Shown one piece after another: positions 10,662 to 24,845 of a DNA stretch of 64,000 bases. The notes below the pieces were generated by a model that made no database searches, was not told where the DNA came from, and was given only the letters and a program-made list of their open reading frames with translations. The stretch is taken from NCBI GenBank assembly GCA_009599575.1, contig VWND01000008.1, positions 1,302,001 through 1,366,000 of the forward strand, read 5' to 3'. A program made the translations under genes and the position numbers. The number at the start of each line of letters is the position of its first letter. Positions within the stretch are counted from its first letter, which is position 1. The stretch comes from Blumeriella jaapii (lineage: Eukaryota > Ascomycota > Leotiomycetes > Helotiales > Drepanopezizaceae).

Positions 10662-12732
10662 ATGTACGCCCCCCCCCTCCCCTTCCTCGCAAGCGCAAGC
10701 GAGTCGGGTGCATCCTCACCCGGCGCAAACGGCTCCATTTACCACACGGCGCCGAATTCGGTCCGCTCCTCTCGCTCGCACACGCGCTACAGCGCCCGCA
10801 CCTCTTCACCTCTGAAGCAAATGCAATCAGCGCGCGAGTGCGAGTCAGATTGGGACCTGGGTTTGGCAGCCGCGGGACTGCCTCTGCTTCAGCCGGCACC
10901 GTACAAGCCGATTGTCGATCTGCCAGAGGTACTCCAGAGCAGCGTTGTCGAGAGCGAGGCCGATATCAACGTCGACCACAACACCCGTGTCAACACCAAC
11001 ACCCACACCCACACTCCCCACGTCAACACCCCAGACGTCAACACCAGACCCGAAATGGCACCACCCGACCCCCACTACCCCCCCGGCACAAGTCAATTCT
11101 GGATCTCGTCCGCCGCCTCGACCGCTGAAAAGTTCGCGCGCCTGCACATCAACGGCTCTCATCTCGGCTTCGTCCGCTCGCCTTTCTTCGCGCAGACGGC
11201 AGTCGAGTACGCAAAGCACTGCGCGGCGGTCGCAGAAGACCAGTGCGCGAGCAGCACGCGATGATCGAGCGCAAGGAGGAAGAGATTAGGATCAGGTTCG
11301 TGGAGGGGTATAGTGCGGCGGATTTGAAGGTGCGTGGATTGGCTATGGGACCTTCTGTTTCGGGCGAAGGCGAGGGCGGAGGTGAGGCCAAGTTTGACTT
11401 TGACTTTGGGGCCGACAAGGCAGTGAGCAGCTGGCTGGGAACGAAGAGCGGTCGTCGTGGGGCCTATAGCTCGAGTGCGTACAGCAAGGTTCTGGGGGAG
11501 CGCACGAACATCTGGGCTGGCGACGAGGAGGGCAGATGTGCGGAGGGCAAGCGTCCAGTGGGCCAGAAGGATGTTCGGGCATATTGGCCGGACGTGACGG
11601 AGCTCAAGGCGGAGGGCGAGTTGCGCTTCAGGATGACTGGTTAGTGGCCCTCTAAGGCGATATGTTTACTCTCGCTTCCGGTGTGTGGGGTTGGCCCTTG
11701 TTCGATGAATCGAAGTGCTGACTGACGACCGTGTGTGCAGGACAGCGTCGTCTCCCGCTGCCGCGGGTCGATCAGTACAGCGAGGCCATGGTGCTCAAGC
11801 TCATCCCGCGCAACATCGGTCTCACAGACGAGCAGATCGACACGCTCGCCGAGGCTCTCGTCCTGTCGCACCAGAAGAACGACATCCCATGGTTCGAGCG
11901 CGAGATTGCCGACTTTCGACACAAACTCGACCGTCTCCCTTCCGTGGCCGAGATCTTCCGTGAGCACCTGATGACCGATACCGGAGCCGATCCGTACGCG
12001 GTGGATGCTGCTCAGGCGGCTGCTGCGTGGGCCACGGAGGTTGCTAGTGCCAGTGGAGCCTTTGTTCCGGGCGTCGTCAACGACCTTGGTGGTTGGGAAG
12101 GTCGGTCGCGATCCAATAGCGGCATCTACTCGGAACCTACCACGGACGTAGATAGCGATGTTGGAGGTCACAGCAGCACTTTCGGGCCCATGTTTGACGG
12201 TTTTGGAGGCCCGGGATACTACTCCGTCAGCGAAGGTGATCCCATCCGTCCGCCTGCTCGCAACATGAGAGGCAGCAGCACGCAAAGACAAAGTGTTGGC
12301 GATTATGAAAACCCAGGATATCACTCCGTCAGCGAAAGCGGTGCGACCCATCCACTTCCCGGCTGGGGCTTCTCGGCTTCTGGCAGCGGCCCTGTTCTTT
12401 CTGATGGCGTTCCCAGACTACAACATGGTCCTGGCCCTGGCCAGTTCTTGACCCCCGATGCCGTCCCCCAGCACTTCGGCGGCGTCACGGGTTTGCAGGC
12501 GCAACCAGTCGGCGTCACGGGCAACGGCGATCGCCCCGGTTACCTGCGTCCGGACGGCCCCCAGGTCAAGATCGCACCCGGTCAAGGCCATGCTTACTAC
12601 CCTGGCGACGACGTGAAGCCTCCTCCTGGCGGATGGGTCTTTGATGAGGATGCGCTGCAAGGGCAGGGTGTTTCGTTTTGGCCTGCGTTGCTGGCTGCGT
12701 TTGGGTACGAGGCTAGGAAGAGGGCGGGCTAG
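10662..12732 (+). CDS. Conserved-looking protein of unknown function, interrupted by a frameshift
   Basis: The model starts at ATG 10662, runs to 11639, skips an intron at 11640-11740 (GTTAGT...GTGCAG) and ends at 12732, about 656 residues. The N-terminal 120 residues are Ser/Arg/Pro-rich and disordered-looking. A His/Asn/Thr/Pro stretch (NTHTHTPHVNTP) follows. A likely helical, charged segment (about residues 180-220, ending ...IERKEEEIRIRF) crosses the break. Next comes an ordered part with LIPRNIGLTDEQIDTLAEAL, and then a Gly/Pro-rich tail. Near 11241-11246 the frame must shift: upstream and downstream frames both look coding and make one continuous helix if a single base is restored. No short intron fits there. 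The family is not recognised and no function is claimed. Either a sequence error or a young pseudogene is possible. Confidence 0.7.
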
Positions 12733-14219
12733 GTAGATGTGTCTATGCCGTTCCGGGTACCGAGTGGTCTTACGTCGCTTTGATTTGGGACTCCTTTGGG
12801 TCGAAGGGTTGAGATGTCATTGTTCTCCTCCATCCCGTCCCGCGTTTTCGCGATTGAGCCGATTTTCAGGTAGTGGATAAGGACGGTCGGTTTGCGTGGG
12901 ACTTTGATCGCAGTGAGGAATTGGATCAGGAACTTGTTCTTGAGCTGGATTCTGGTTTGCAAATCTTCTCTGGGTTGATGCTATGCCTTCTGATGGAGAT
13001 GACGGGCGAGATGCCACATGGTTCTGGGTGAATCTCAGTGATGATGCTCGCTGTGGCTTCTGATAGCTCGACCATGAACGGCCTTCAAAATCATTTACAG
13101 CGGCTGTGTACTGGAGAAAGTAAGTACGTGAGTTTGCCACAGACGTGTTCCGAGGTGTTTCGTTTTGATGAATGTGATTGATATGTTGTGAGTGGTGTTC
13201 AGGAAGTAAGACTCACCAAGCCTCGTCGTCGAGGGCGAGCCGAGCCAAGTTCCAGTCGGGGCAAGGATGCCTCCCGTGGCTTCAGCGTGCAGCTATGTTA
13301 TTGAAAGCATTCTCTCTTCCATGTTCTTCCTTCATCGGCCTTTTTGCTGGAGACTATAAACCGTGTTAAAGCTATCCGTCAAGCTTACTTAAGCTGTGCA
13401 CCATGATGCTGGGAGGAGGAAGATCAACAACACAGCACAGGCCACGAATTACTCACACATTCCATCTCTGTCCCCGGCCATCGTTCCCCACCGCGCTGAT
13501 GCTGATGCGCATGCACCGGTTTCAGGACATTGCAGTTGCTTGAAGCCGTTGGTAAGCCCGGCATCGGTGACGGGGTCGAAGAAGCCGCAAAGTAATGTAT
13601 GATGGATAGATCAGGACAAAGGGAAGGCAGATGAAATGGTCGAGAGATGGAATGATGTTGGAAGAAGGAAAAGGGAAAAGACGCAGAAGCGTTCCAGCCG
13701 CAGCTCGAGCAGCCAAGCTAGCGGCCGAGTCACGGGACCAGGGTCCAGGAGCACGGGATTGGATGAATTTACATGGATCGATCGAGACACAGGAAGCGTG
13801 CGGTGACTGATCATTGATACATGTCTTGCTCTCGATGGCAATCTGTCTACCTGTAATACCGATTGTGGCATTCTGTTGTATGTCATCTATCTATTCTGTT
13901 ATCAGTGATATTCTTAGAAAGCTGGTCACCAAGCCCTTATCCTCCACCGCCCGCTTTCACCGCGCGGCCCAGCTTATCGATAGGCCGGCGATAAGAAAAC
14001 GCAGCTCTGGGCAAAGCCAAACACAGACCGACCCATACACCAGATGATACACGATACACACGATACACACGAACCAACGTGGCCACGTTGCTTGCTACCT
14101 TTGCTCTTTTCTCTCCTTCGTTCTCTTCAACCTGCATTCCCCTCCATTCTTGTGGTCCACGCATACCATTTCCGACATCGGTGTTTGCTTCTGCACGCGC
14201 TCGATACACCCCACCTGCG

Positions 14220-14288
14220 CCCATCACAGCTATCGCCCATCACAGCTATCGCCCATCACAGCTATCGCCCATCACAGCTTTCGCCCAT
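14220..14288. repeat. 16-bp tandem repeat (CCCATCACAGCTATCG), about 4 copies
   Basis: Four nearly identical 16-bp units are read directly, the last with one T-for-A change. The repeat lies in non-coding DNA. Confidence 0.9.
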
Positions 14289-14576
14289 CGACGCGGTGTC
14301 GCGGACACGATATCCTGCTCGACAACTGCTGCCGCTGTAAGGAGTACGATATCCTGCGAACACGGCATCCTGCTCGACGACCACTGCCGCTGTGCCGCTG
14401 CAGTGCTGCGTCTGGCCGCGCATCTTGCTTATCGCGACGTCGACGGCGGCGCAGACAGACAGACATCCGTTCATACTGCCAGCCAGCGAGAGAGCCGAGC
14501 GCGACACGACAAACAAGAAGAGAAGAAGAGCGGAAGACAAAGGGATAGAGAGTGTGCGAAAGCACGAAGCCCGACC

Positions 14577-14713
14577 AGCAAGAAGAGGAGCAGAGAGACC
14601 GCGAAAGGACGGAAGAACGAAACTCGAGCCTCAAACACAACCCACCAGAAGCGGAGCAGAGAGAGACAGCGAAAGTGCGGAAGAACGAAATTCAAGAACC
14701 ACACACACACCAG
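14577..14713. repeat. Two-copy direct repeat of about 68 bp
   Basis: Both halves contain GGAGCAGAGAGA, then a GCGAAAG block, then CGGAAGAACGAAA, with modest divergence. They form the purine-rich leader just before a possible short coding exon at 14729. Confidence 0.65.
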
Positions 14714-14728
14714 GTTGTGAGCAACAAG

Positions 14729-15152
14729 ATGTCTATCGCCGGCGTCGCAGCTGGCGGGAACAGCGTGGGGAGAAAGGGAGGAATGACGTATAGCATGAGC
14801 AACGTACGTTGGCCTTCCTCTATTTCGTTCGGTCGTTTCTTGTTCGTGGTCTCTGTGTTTTGGACCTGAAGCGAAAGGAACTGCTTGTGTTGTGTTCTTC
14901 TGCCCTGCCCTGCCCTCTCTGCCCTGCCCTGCTTGGCTTGGCTGCCACTATCACTCTCAGCTCCATCCATCTGGGATGAAGGGATGGGCAAGTCAGAAGC
15001 AGCATCAGATGGCTTGACGTGAGGGGGTGAGCTTTATGCTTTATCACTTCTTGCAGAGAGAGGGAGAGAGGGAGAGCGAGAGAGAGAGTTCGGAGAAGAC
15101 TAGCCGCGGTGCAGCAGCTACGGCACTTCATGCCGCGGCTACAGCACTGAGC
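14729..15152 (+). CDS. Tentative two-exon short basic protein
   Basis: ATG 14729 opens 25 codons (MSIAGVAAGG...) that end at a strong GTACGT donor (14804). The intron would end at CTTGCAG (15056), with a plausible TTGAC branch site. Exon 2 continues in phase for about 31 mostly Arg/Glu/Ala codons to a TGA at about 15152, giving about 56 residues. Support comes only from splice-signal quality. The second exon is low complexity (GAGAGA-derived). It may instead be a non-coding transcript or the 5' part of something longer. Confidence 0.22.
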
Positions 15153-15484
15153 AAGTGCTCACCGGGAGCCCAAGCCGCCGGTCCGGTCCGGTCGGGCCGG
15201 GCCGTGCAGACCGACGTTCCCGTCCCGTCGCGACTTCTGTGTTCTCCTGCTGTTGGGACAGGGTGCAGTACTGGGCTGGACTCCACTGTACCAAGTTCAC
15301 CTGGCAACTGCCAACTCCTTATAGTACAGTAGGGCACTGCACAGCACGTACAGCGTACCGAACCGCTCCTGCGTCTAACTGCAGGTCTTGGCGGGCTTGT
15401 GACGGTAAAGCGCGCTTAGACGCTGCTAAGCACGGCCGGCACGCGATTGACCGGGATCCGGCTCGGCTCGGCTCGACTCGGCTG

Positions 15485-15670
15485 TTGACGGTTCTTCCGC
15501 CGCCCTTTATTTTCTTTCTTTCTTTCTTTTCCTTCTCTCTCTCTCTCTCTTTTTACTACTCACTCACTCGACCTCCTCTCTCAGCTTCTCTTCTTCACCT
15601 TCACCTTCACATCTACCTTCACCTTCACTTTCACCTCCACCTCCACCTTCACAACCTCCTCTCCTCCTCT
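15485..15670. promoter_or_regulatory. Pyrimidine-rich promoter/leader of the PFK-2/FBPase-2 gene
   Basis: A CTTT/CT run followed by CACCTT repeats lies 280-470 bp upstream of the PFK-2/FBPase-2 start codon. CT-rich tracts commonly precede transcription starts in filamentous ascomycetes. The assignment is inference from position and composition. Confidence 0.35.
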
Positions 15671-15951
15671 CCTCCACCGCGGCCATCGATTGCTCGTGGA
15701 CGAGCATCTCCGCCATTGTCTCAGGCACTTCCCTCCTTGCTGGTGTGACGACGGTGGGCCGAGCGCCTGCCCGTGCCGGGGCCGGCGCATCCCCGGCAAA
15801 ACCTCGGGCCCGCACGTGATCATCAACACCCCCAACATCCCCCTCCCCCTCCGCGTCCCGACGGATCCCCAGATTTCTCGTTCACTTCAATCAACCACCA
15901 CCACCACCACCACCTCCACCACCACCACCATCTCCTCCTCCTCCACCCGCC

Positions 15952-17597
<1,646 letters not shown>

Positions 17598-20500
17598 GCG
17601 GCGAACGACAGCGATCTCTGCTTTTCCCTCGGCTCTCCGCCGAGTGACTTGATCCTGCCCGGAGGGGATCCTGCCCGGAGGGGAACCGTCCTGCGTCTTG
17701 CATCCGGCGGGGGGGGATGCTTCTCTTGTTTCTCATCTCCTCGTGGCATTTACACCACGGCGTGATGCACCCTCGCGCCAGACTCGATGACGGGACGGCC
17801 ACGCCTCTCGGAGAGCTTGACGCCAGCTTCTATTCTCTTTCTCACATGATACGATCAGATGAGGTCCCACATAGCATAGCGAGGTAGCATGGCGTTGATA
17901 CGTAGACTCGGACGGGCCGGGTGGCTCGGAGTTCACGGGGTATGGGCATGGCTCTGAGGTTGTGGAGATGGAAGGGTGGTACATGAACCCCGGCTCCTGC
18001 TCCAGTGACAGCTTTCCACACATGGCTTTGACCTGGCATAAATGAAATGAACACATCACATCACAACTCGGTTCCGGTCCTTCGGCGGGGGTGCCTACTT
18101 GCGTTGCACGTCAGGTGGGTGAATGGATGGATGAGTAGGTTGGTACTAGGTTCTGTGTTTGTGTCCCGCCCTTGCGCAAGGAGGGGGGTGTATGTGTGAA
18201 GTGTTGTCAAAGTACCCAGCGCTGTCACTACGTCCCGTAGGCATTCACGTAGGTAGGTGGGTGGGTAGGTAAGTGGGTATGGTATATATGGTATATATGG
18301 TATCTGTGTAAATGAGTAAGTGAGTAGTAAGTGAGTAAGTGAGCAAGTCAACGGCATTCCAGAAGACGGCAACAGCAAACCGGCTCCCTGATGCTGCCGA
18401 TCGTCTGTGTCTGGGAGAGCGGTTCCGTGCCAGGCAATCCGACGACACGTCCTGGCCACCACCATCCGAGAATGTGATTCAGCCGGCCACCGACAGCTCG
18501 TATACGTCCTTGCTCCAATCTTGCGTGGTGGATGGGGTCTTGCCACTTGAAGATGGGGGCTGGGACTTTCCAATCGCGCTATGGAGGAGATGTCAGGCTT
18601 TGTCGTCGGCTCTCGTGTGTTTGGATGGGGTGTTCTGGATGGAGGCAGGCAGGCAGATGGATGGGTTTGTGGTTGTGGATGTGGTTGTGGATGGGCATGT
18701 GGATGTGGATGTGCTGTCGGAAGAAGATTCTAGTGTTGTTATAATTTCATTTTCGCCATCTCCTTATGTCTCAGAGTATAACTACGATAGTGGGCTTTGC
18801 GTTTTACTAACAGCCAGGCCCTGAATTTCCTGGGCAGAAAACGGACTTGTTCTTGTGTGTTGTTTGATGATTTGGCTGTTGTGGGCTTTCAGTTGAGATG
18901 TGTGTACTTTTCGTCCCCTATTTTTTTTCTCGTTCGTTTTTTTCACGGGGATATCAAACATGCGGTGGGGTTTAGGCAATGGGGAGAGGGGAGGGGTTGC
19001 TTTGTTTTGTTGCCGGGGCTCGCTTACGCGAGACCTAGCGAGCGCAGTGAGCTGCTACTGTAGCTGACTTGTTCTCAACAGCACGCCACTCCACGCCCTG
19101 CTATTCCCTGATATCTGTAGTACAGTACAGTACAGTACATACAGGAGAAAGAAAGAAAGCTATGTATGTATGTACAGTAGGATCGATCAATTGCCGCGCC
19201 AGGGTTAGACCTCCGCACGATGTACGCGCCTCGAAGCATCCAGCTTCGGCGTGGGGAGATGGAGGTTGATCGATCTACACACAGTAACATAGGTAACATA
19301 CATAGGTACATACATCCCCCTCCTTCTTCCTTCCTTCCTTCCTTCCTCTGCTAATACCTTACCTTATCCAGCGAAATGGATTTCAGCACCGTCGAAACCA
19401 CACACCCCGCAAGCTGCCTCCACATGACAGCGTGAAACCACACTGATAGCAACGCTTTCCAAAGCCCGACAGTCGGCAGGTTTCTCTCGTGACGCCTGCG
19501 CATTCCATGACCTGGTTCAGTAAATCTGCGCTCCGAGAACGTGATCCCCCAGTGCGCTCAAACTTACAGACGTCCGACGCTCAAGAGCAGCGGCTCGAGG
19601 ACGGCCATCAGTGCGCACGCACGCCGTCTCATGGCTGGTAGCGCTGACGTGTCGAACGCGCCTGTACCCTCCTGCTGCATCGCAGCGTCGGCAGTATTTA
19701 TGTGTACAGACCCTACCTAAACACGAGCCTCGTCCTGACTCACCGAGGTCTCGTGGCGAGCGGACGGGTCGCGAGCGTGTCGCGCGTTGCAAGCGAGACC
19801 GGACTCGCAGTACAGAGGCAGCGATCCTACATGTATGTATGTATGTACATACTGTAGGTATAGTACAGTACAGTAAGTGTCTCTTGCATCAGGGAGCAGT
19901 GAGACAGGCCCAGTCCTACGATGCGAAGAAGTCGTGTGCGATTGATTGCCATCCATCCATCCATCCATCCCGCCGTCCGCGGAAGAAGCGACTCTGCGCT
20001 GCTCAGAGCAACGCAGGCAGGCTGTGAGAACAGCCAGGAACACGGGCGTGGTGCCTGCCTGATGCTACTAGTTGTCGTCTTCGTCCGTGAGTGATACCGT
20101 TCCGGGAGTATGGAGCACGCAAGTGCAGATTGAGGATCATTGCTCCTTTTCAGAGGAGCTGTTCCGGGACAATGACCGGGCATGGGTTTGGAAATTGAAG
20201 ATTCGTACGGGATGCTCGCGGCTATTTCTTTGGGACAGAACATTGATACACAATTAGAGATGAGCAGAGAGAAGAAGGATTGCTTCAGAGCGTTGCTTGC
20301 CAGATGACGCGCGCGGACTTGTAGCGAACCACTATCGACAGCATGAACACACTTCACAAAATGAAAACACGCCGGCGTTCTATCTGCGTTGGGAAGCAGC
20401 ACTCATTCCCCCTTCCTGTGGAGGGACACAGCGCTAGCTACCTACCTACCTAGCTAGCACGGGTGGCATCCGGGACCCGGGTCTCGCCTGAATGCGTCTC

Positions 20501-20816
20501 GGTCTATGGCTTGTCTCGTTAGGTACGGAACGGAGAGGTGCTGCGCGTCTCAGAAGAGGCCGAAAGAGGCAGGAGCTGAAGCTCGCTCATGGTTTCTGCG
20601 AGATGTACAGTACGGTACTGTACAGACCACTCGCGGAGTGGATTTCCCTCCTAGCGTCCCATGATGTCTGATCCATCACACGTCGTTCTCACGAGAAGGG
20701 CCTTCGCGTTTCGCCTCGTCGTCTTGCGAGGAGGGCAGGGCCGTTGAGTCTGCCATATCGGGTCGTGTGTCATTGAGACGATGGGAAAACCGGTTGAGAA
20801 GAAGACGTGCGCGAGG
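17598..20816. other. Intergenic DNA rich in microsatellites
   Basis: No supported gene. It contains GTAGG/GTAAGTGA-type runs (about 18240-18350), a GTGGATGT-type run (about 18660-18715), a CCTT run (19325-19347), CATC and TGTA runs, and several GTACAGTAC-type palindromes (about 19120, 19865, 20610). Confidence 0.55.
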
Positions 20817-21385
20817 TTAGAGAGAGGCATTCATGCGAAAACGACCACAGCTAGTTCTCTCTGCACTCTGAGCTAGAGCACCGATTGCCACGAGTCCATA
20901 CCATACAGAATAGTTGGTGTGACTCTCTTGCAGAGCAATTCCTCTCCAAAAGAAGGCATCGTGACACGGCAGATGCACAGAAACAACGTCGACGAAGATG
21001 TGAAAGTACTGCTGCTCTTTTACGAACGAATCGCAAGCTAGCGATGGGGTGCACGGTGACAACGGTGGCAATGGTGACGGTGAGGGTACGGACTTGACAG
21101 ATCGCGACGACGAGGGACGAGTGCCACGATCCCCGAGATGGGATGCGTGGCGGTATGTTCAATTCCATCACAAGGCCAGCCAGACTTGAAGCAACGGTGA
21201 CAGGTTGGTCTCTCCTCGTCACAATTAAGCCTTCGGAGCCTGGTTCGACATGGAATTAGCACCAAAGAATCTTTTGCCGCGTAAGACGGACAGACGTACT
21301 TGCATGTGATGCAGCCAGTCTTACTTCGTGGCGTAGAGATTCTTTTGCGAACCTTGTGGGTCGGGCTGATAGTCAGGTCGTTCAT
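20817..21385 (-). CDS. Zn2Cys6 transcription factor, C-terminally truncated
   Basis: Minus-strand exons 21385-21300, 21239-21094 and 21037-20817 give 150 residues in one frame. Introns are 60 bp (donor GTACGT) and 56 bp (donor GTCCGT). Exon 1 ends inside the zinc cluster. After splicing it reads GCITCKLRRLNCDEERPTC and continues HRCFKSGWPCDG, a complete C-x2-C-x6-C-x6-C-x2-C-x6-C cluster. Exon 3 holds the beginning of the fungal-specific regulatory domain of the Fungal_trans_2 type (YFHIF, FFWRGIALQESH, LVAIGALAQ). Family members usually continue for another 300 or more residues, but here a stop follows GALAQSAERTS within about 10 residues and the DNA beyond is non-coding with a GTACAGTAC palindrome. 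It probably encodes a truncated DNA-binding protein or is a pseudogene. Confidence 0.65.
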
Positions 21386-22309
21386 TTCGGTAGAATGGCA
21401 AAGGTGGTTGAATGGGGGTGGAAATCTGGTTGCAATGACCAAGTCTCGAGATAAGATGGTACTTTCCAGCCAGGAGATCGGCCGGTGAGATTAACACTTA
21501 TTCACGTAGTATATAGCTGAAAGATAGGCTCCGGTCGTCGTCTTCTACGTGCTGACGAGCGGCGTCGGACTGTTCGCCCGTTGCAATCGAGACGTGCAGG
21601 ACACGGCAAGATCTGTTGCAGTGGTCCTGCTCGCCTTGACCGAGAATGAAACGTGCAAATAGCACGATTGGCTATGAACATTGGACGTGGTCCAAAACGA
21701 AACTTGGGGATAACAATCGAGTCTTCAAGTTTCCAAGTCTTGAAAGAAGCCAAATCTGGCGCACTGAACGGTTGGAAGCGCAACGCTTGGCCACGTAAGA
21801 ATCTGGACCCCCAATAGGATAGTAGCCAGGATCAAACCATGGCAAAGAGGTCGTAGGGCTGAAATCCAAAAGAAGAAACTTGATCGAGATAGGTCACGAC
21901 AGTCTTGGAGTCTTGGAGCCTGACCAAGCAGGTACTTGTGCGGGTCGAGAGCCAGCAAAAACGAGGCATGCATGAAGAGCGCGAAAGTCACCTACCTACC
22001 AGCGCTTGCTGGCATTTATTCCAATTCTGCATGATCTCGAGGACCTTTGATTCTCGCCGCAGCAGAGAGAGACACTGACGTGAAGTTGGAAGAGTGGGTG
22101 TGATCAGCTTCGAAGAACACCTGCACTTAGGAAAGTCAACATTGGAAAAATAGACGCGATAGACGAGTAGCGAGTTTAAGCGAGGCGGCTGAATAATTTT
22201 TCCCCCCTCCGCCGAGCATCGCCTTGCACTTACAGACACCGGCAACATCAGATACTGCATCACTACGCACACAACCCACACAATTCCACACACACGACAA
22301 CTACTCAAC
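21386..22309. other. Divergent intergenic region between the truncated regulator and DPH3
   Basis: Three minus-strand frames between 21502 and 21991 look mildly protein-like but share no splice signals or motifs that let them be joined. No gene is called. Confidence 0.4.
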
Positions 22310-22629
22310 ATGGCGGAGAACATCTACGACGAGATCGAAATCGAGGACATGACATACGATCCCGTCCTCGAGATCTACCACTACCCCTGTCCCTGCGGCG
22401 ACCGCTTCGAGATCGGTATTGCAGATTTAAGGGACAACGAGGACATCGCCGTATGTCCGAGCTGCAGCTTGATGATTCGCGTTATCTTCGAAGTGGTGAG
22501 TGAGACGTGCAGCTTCTGTGTAAGATATTTCCACTGACGAATCGGTGGCTACAGGACGAACTGCCAAAACCAGAAGAGGAGAAGAAGCGCAATGCTGGGG
22601 AAAGCGCCCAAGTTCCCGTCCTGGCTTGA
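22310..22629 (+). CDS. DPH3: Diphthamide biosynthesis protein 3 (CSL zinc finger)
   Basis: Two exons (22310-22495 and 22555-22629; 59-bp intron with GTGAGT donor) give 86 residues, close to the family's usual 80-90. The CSL zinc finger is complete: CPC at residues 27-29 and CPSC at 49-52, with the diagnostic YDEIEIEDM near the N-terminus and MIRVIFE after the second cysteine pair. DPH3 is an electron carrier that, with DPH1-DPH2, makes the first intermediate of diphthamide on elongation factor 2. It also supports Elongator-dependent tRNA wobble uridine modification. It acts in the cytosol. The C-terminal 24 residues are charged and variable. Confidence 0.96.
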
Positions 22630-24845
22630 ACCAGTCTCGGATTCGGAGATGTGGGAGAGCCGCAGACACAAACCGACGAGCAGATGCATCCAGTGGCGCA
22701 CCAGAAGGCGCCGTTCCACATGAATGGCTCTGCCACTGGCTCGGCTGTGCGAGCAGAATCGCATGGCAGAAGAACAGGAGCTGGCACGCTGGCGCCTACA
22801 TCCATCAATGAGATACCGGTATGCTCGAGATGTTCCAGGGCATGTCTGGTCTGGGCGTGGCGCAAGTTCCTGCTCTCCAGTGACCCAGCGCCATAGCACC
22901 TCGCGCGTGGAGATCACTGACCAGACACGCGTCACACTACAGCCCTGATCCTTCGGGAAAAGCTGAGTAAATAATGGGATGGAATGTACCGATAAGTTGT
23001 GGGGCCGCCCGTCTGGACGTTACCCCGAGCATCTCACGATCAACAAGCACACTGGGTTACCCGTCTGGCATTATCCTTGGGCCGAGTTTTTAAGATCGTA
23101 GGCAGTGTTACTGAGTCTTACATGGCTGACTCTTGAAATTTCTGGTCGATGCGTCCATCAGCCCTCAGTTTTCAGTCATCGTTCCTCCGATATGACTAGC
23201 AGTGGGATGGAGTAGTACAGTTCTTACATTCGCATCTCACACAAGCCGCGCTTTGACCTACGATCAATTCCGTTACACCCATCTGACGTTTCCAATCCTC
23301 TACCGGCATTTGTGATCTCCCGACATCAACGTGCCATACATATCACAGGTCGCAGAGAGATTACACTGGCAATAAACACGCAGAGGAATCACTCTGATAC
23401 TGTAGTTGTCACCACTCTTCAAGCACGCGAAGACACCCTACCCCAGTACATCAGGTCAAAAGCAAAACATCGCATTTGTAGGACTTGAGCCATGCCAAGC
23501 TCCGGACTCGCTTATCGTTCTCTGGATCCAAACAATGGACAGCACTCGGAGCAGCAATTTGCCTCATCTGATTCTACCTTTTGCGCCTGACCGAAATCTG
23601 TTCTTATGGCCGTTCAAGGCATGTTTTGTTAGATAATGAGCCAGCACAGAAAAACAAAATACGCCGCCTGCTGGCTACCACAAACCTTTCATAGTCACAT
23701 CACCTTTCTAGCCCCGGCGCGCGATCTTGCTGAGAAAATGACCGAATGCGTGGATCGCGATACACGTGAAATCTACCATCTCCCGGACCAAATGGGTAAC
23801 CACATTGCCCGGACGCGCACGGCATAGCGAGGTTCTTTAGAAGGGGTCGAGTGCGCTTACGAAGGGGAGAGCAGGATTAACTGGCCGATCTAGAGTTCTT
23901 TTCGCTGTCATTGGATTGAGTTCGTACCCCACGCCTACGTTTTTTGTTGATGGGCTGGAAGATGTCGAAAAGTGCTGATGGTTAAAACACTCTCCTCCTA
24001 TGCAGTCTAGCGTTTGTGTCATGCTCAAATACCCACTTCGATCTTCTGGGCTCTCGGACACTGCTAGGTTCCAAAGGGCCATCTGCGATTTGCTTTCTGC
24101 GCGGGAAACTCGCTTGCAAGGCAACAACACTCTGTGTTGTACAGTACAGTAGCTCAAGGACCTAGCAAGTAGAGAATCTCCCCCTTCCTCTCTTCTCTAC
24201 CTGGCAGGTCTCCCACCGCGCTCAGGCTGGAACACCCTGGACCCGCTGATAACGCGGAAGGTAGACAGACGTGCTGGTCTCATTCTCGTTGAATATCTGG
24301 CTGGCCCTCTATGTGCTGTACAGTACAGGAAAGGAAAGGAAGGTAATTGGGATTACTGTTTCTACGTTTACAATACTACAGTACAATACTACAGTGCAGT
24401 CCTACAGTACTTCTCTACTTAGCCAGAGCCGCAATTTGCAACCCCGCGACCACGGTTCCCCCATCCTCACCACCGTATCACGGCCAAACCATGCTATTCG
24501 GCAATTGCCTCCTACACGACTACTGCTACTATGACGGGCGCGCAGAAAAATCAGCCGGCTTGTTCAGATCGCGCGCCGGCTCGCGGAAGGAAGGGCGTCA
24601 ACGCGAAAGCATCCGCATCGCGGAACGGCCGATTTCCCATGTTCCCATGTTCGTTAGATCTTCACTTGATTTTCTGTTTTTCTGTTTTTTTGGGGGGGGG
24701 GGGGGGGGGGTTTCAGGTTTCGGTTTTTTGAGTCCGTTAGATACCTAGGCGTAGAGAAGAGAGGGGATGTTTCCCGAGCTGTGTACCTATGTACCTACCT
24801 ACCTACCTACCTACCTAGGTAGGTAGGTGTGTAGGTATGTACATA
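22630..24845. other. Intergenic DNA, no gene seen
   Basis: Only short overlapping frames are present. It contains GTACAGTAC-type palindromes (about 24139, 24315 and 24405), a 19-G homopolymer at 24692-24710 and the first CCTA/TAGG palindrome (24784-24838). Confidence 0.5.

Larger units (their letters stand above)
12733..14728. other. Intergenic DNA with tandem repeats
   Basis: No full gene is seen. An open + strand frame at about 12870-13031 (running through WDFDRSEELDQEL) has protein-like composition, but no start, splice partners or family could be assigned. A 16-bp tandem repeat lies at 14220-14288 and a pair of about 68-bp direct repeats at about 14577-14713. Confidence 0.45.

Noticed and set aside
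14220..14288. CRISPR-like array from evenly spaced repeats
   Set aside because: The units are adjacent 16-bp tandem copies without spacers, in a eukaryotic genome.
21030..21110. Frameshift in the Zn2Cys6 gene
   Set aside because: A 56-bp intron (donor GTCCGT, acceptor CGCTAG) joins the two parts in frame, so no indel is needed.
21502..21991. Gene on the minus strand upstream of DPH3
   Set aside because: Three overlapping frames look mildly coding but cannot be joined by acceptable introns and have no recognised domain.
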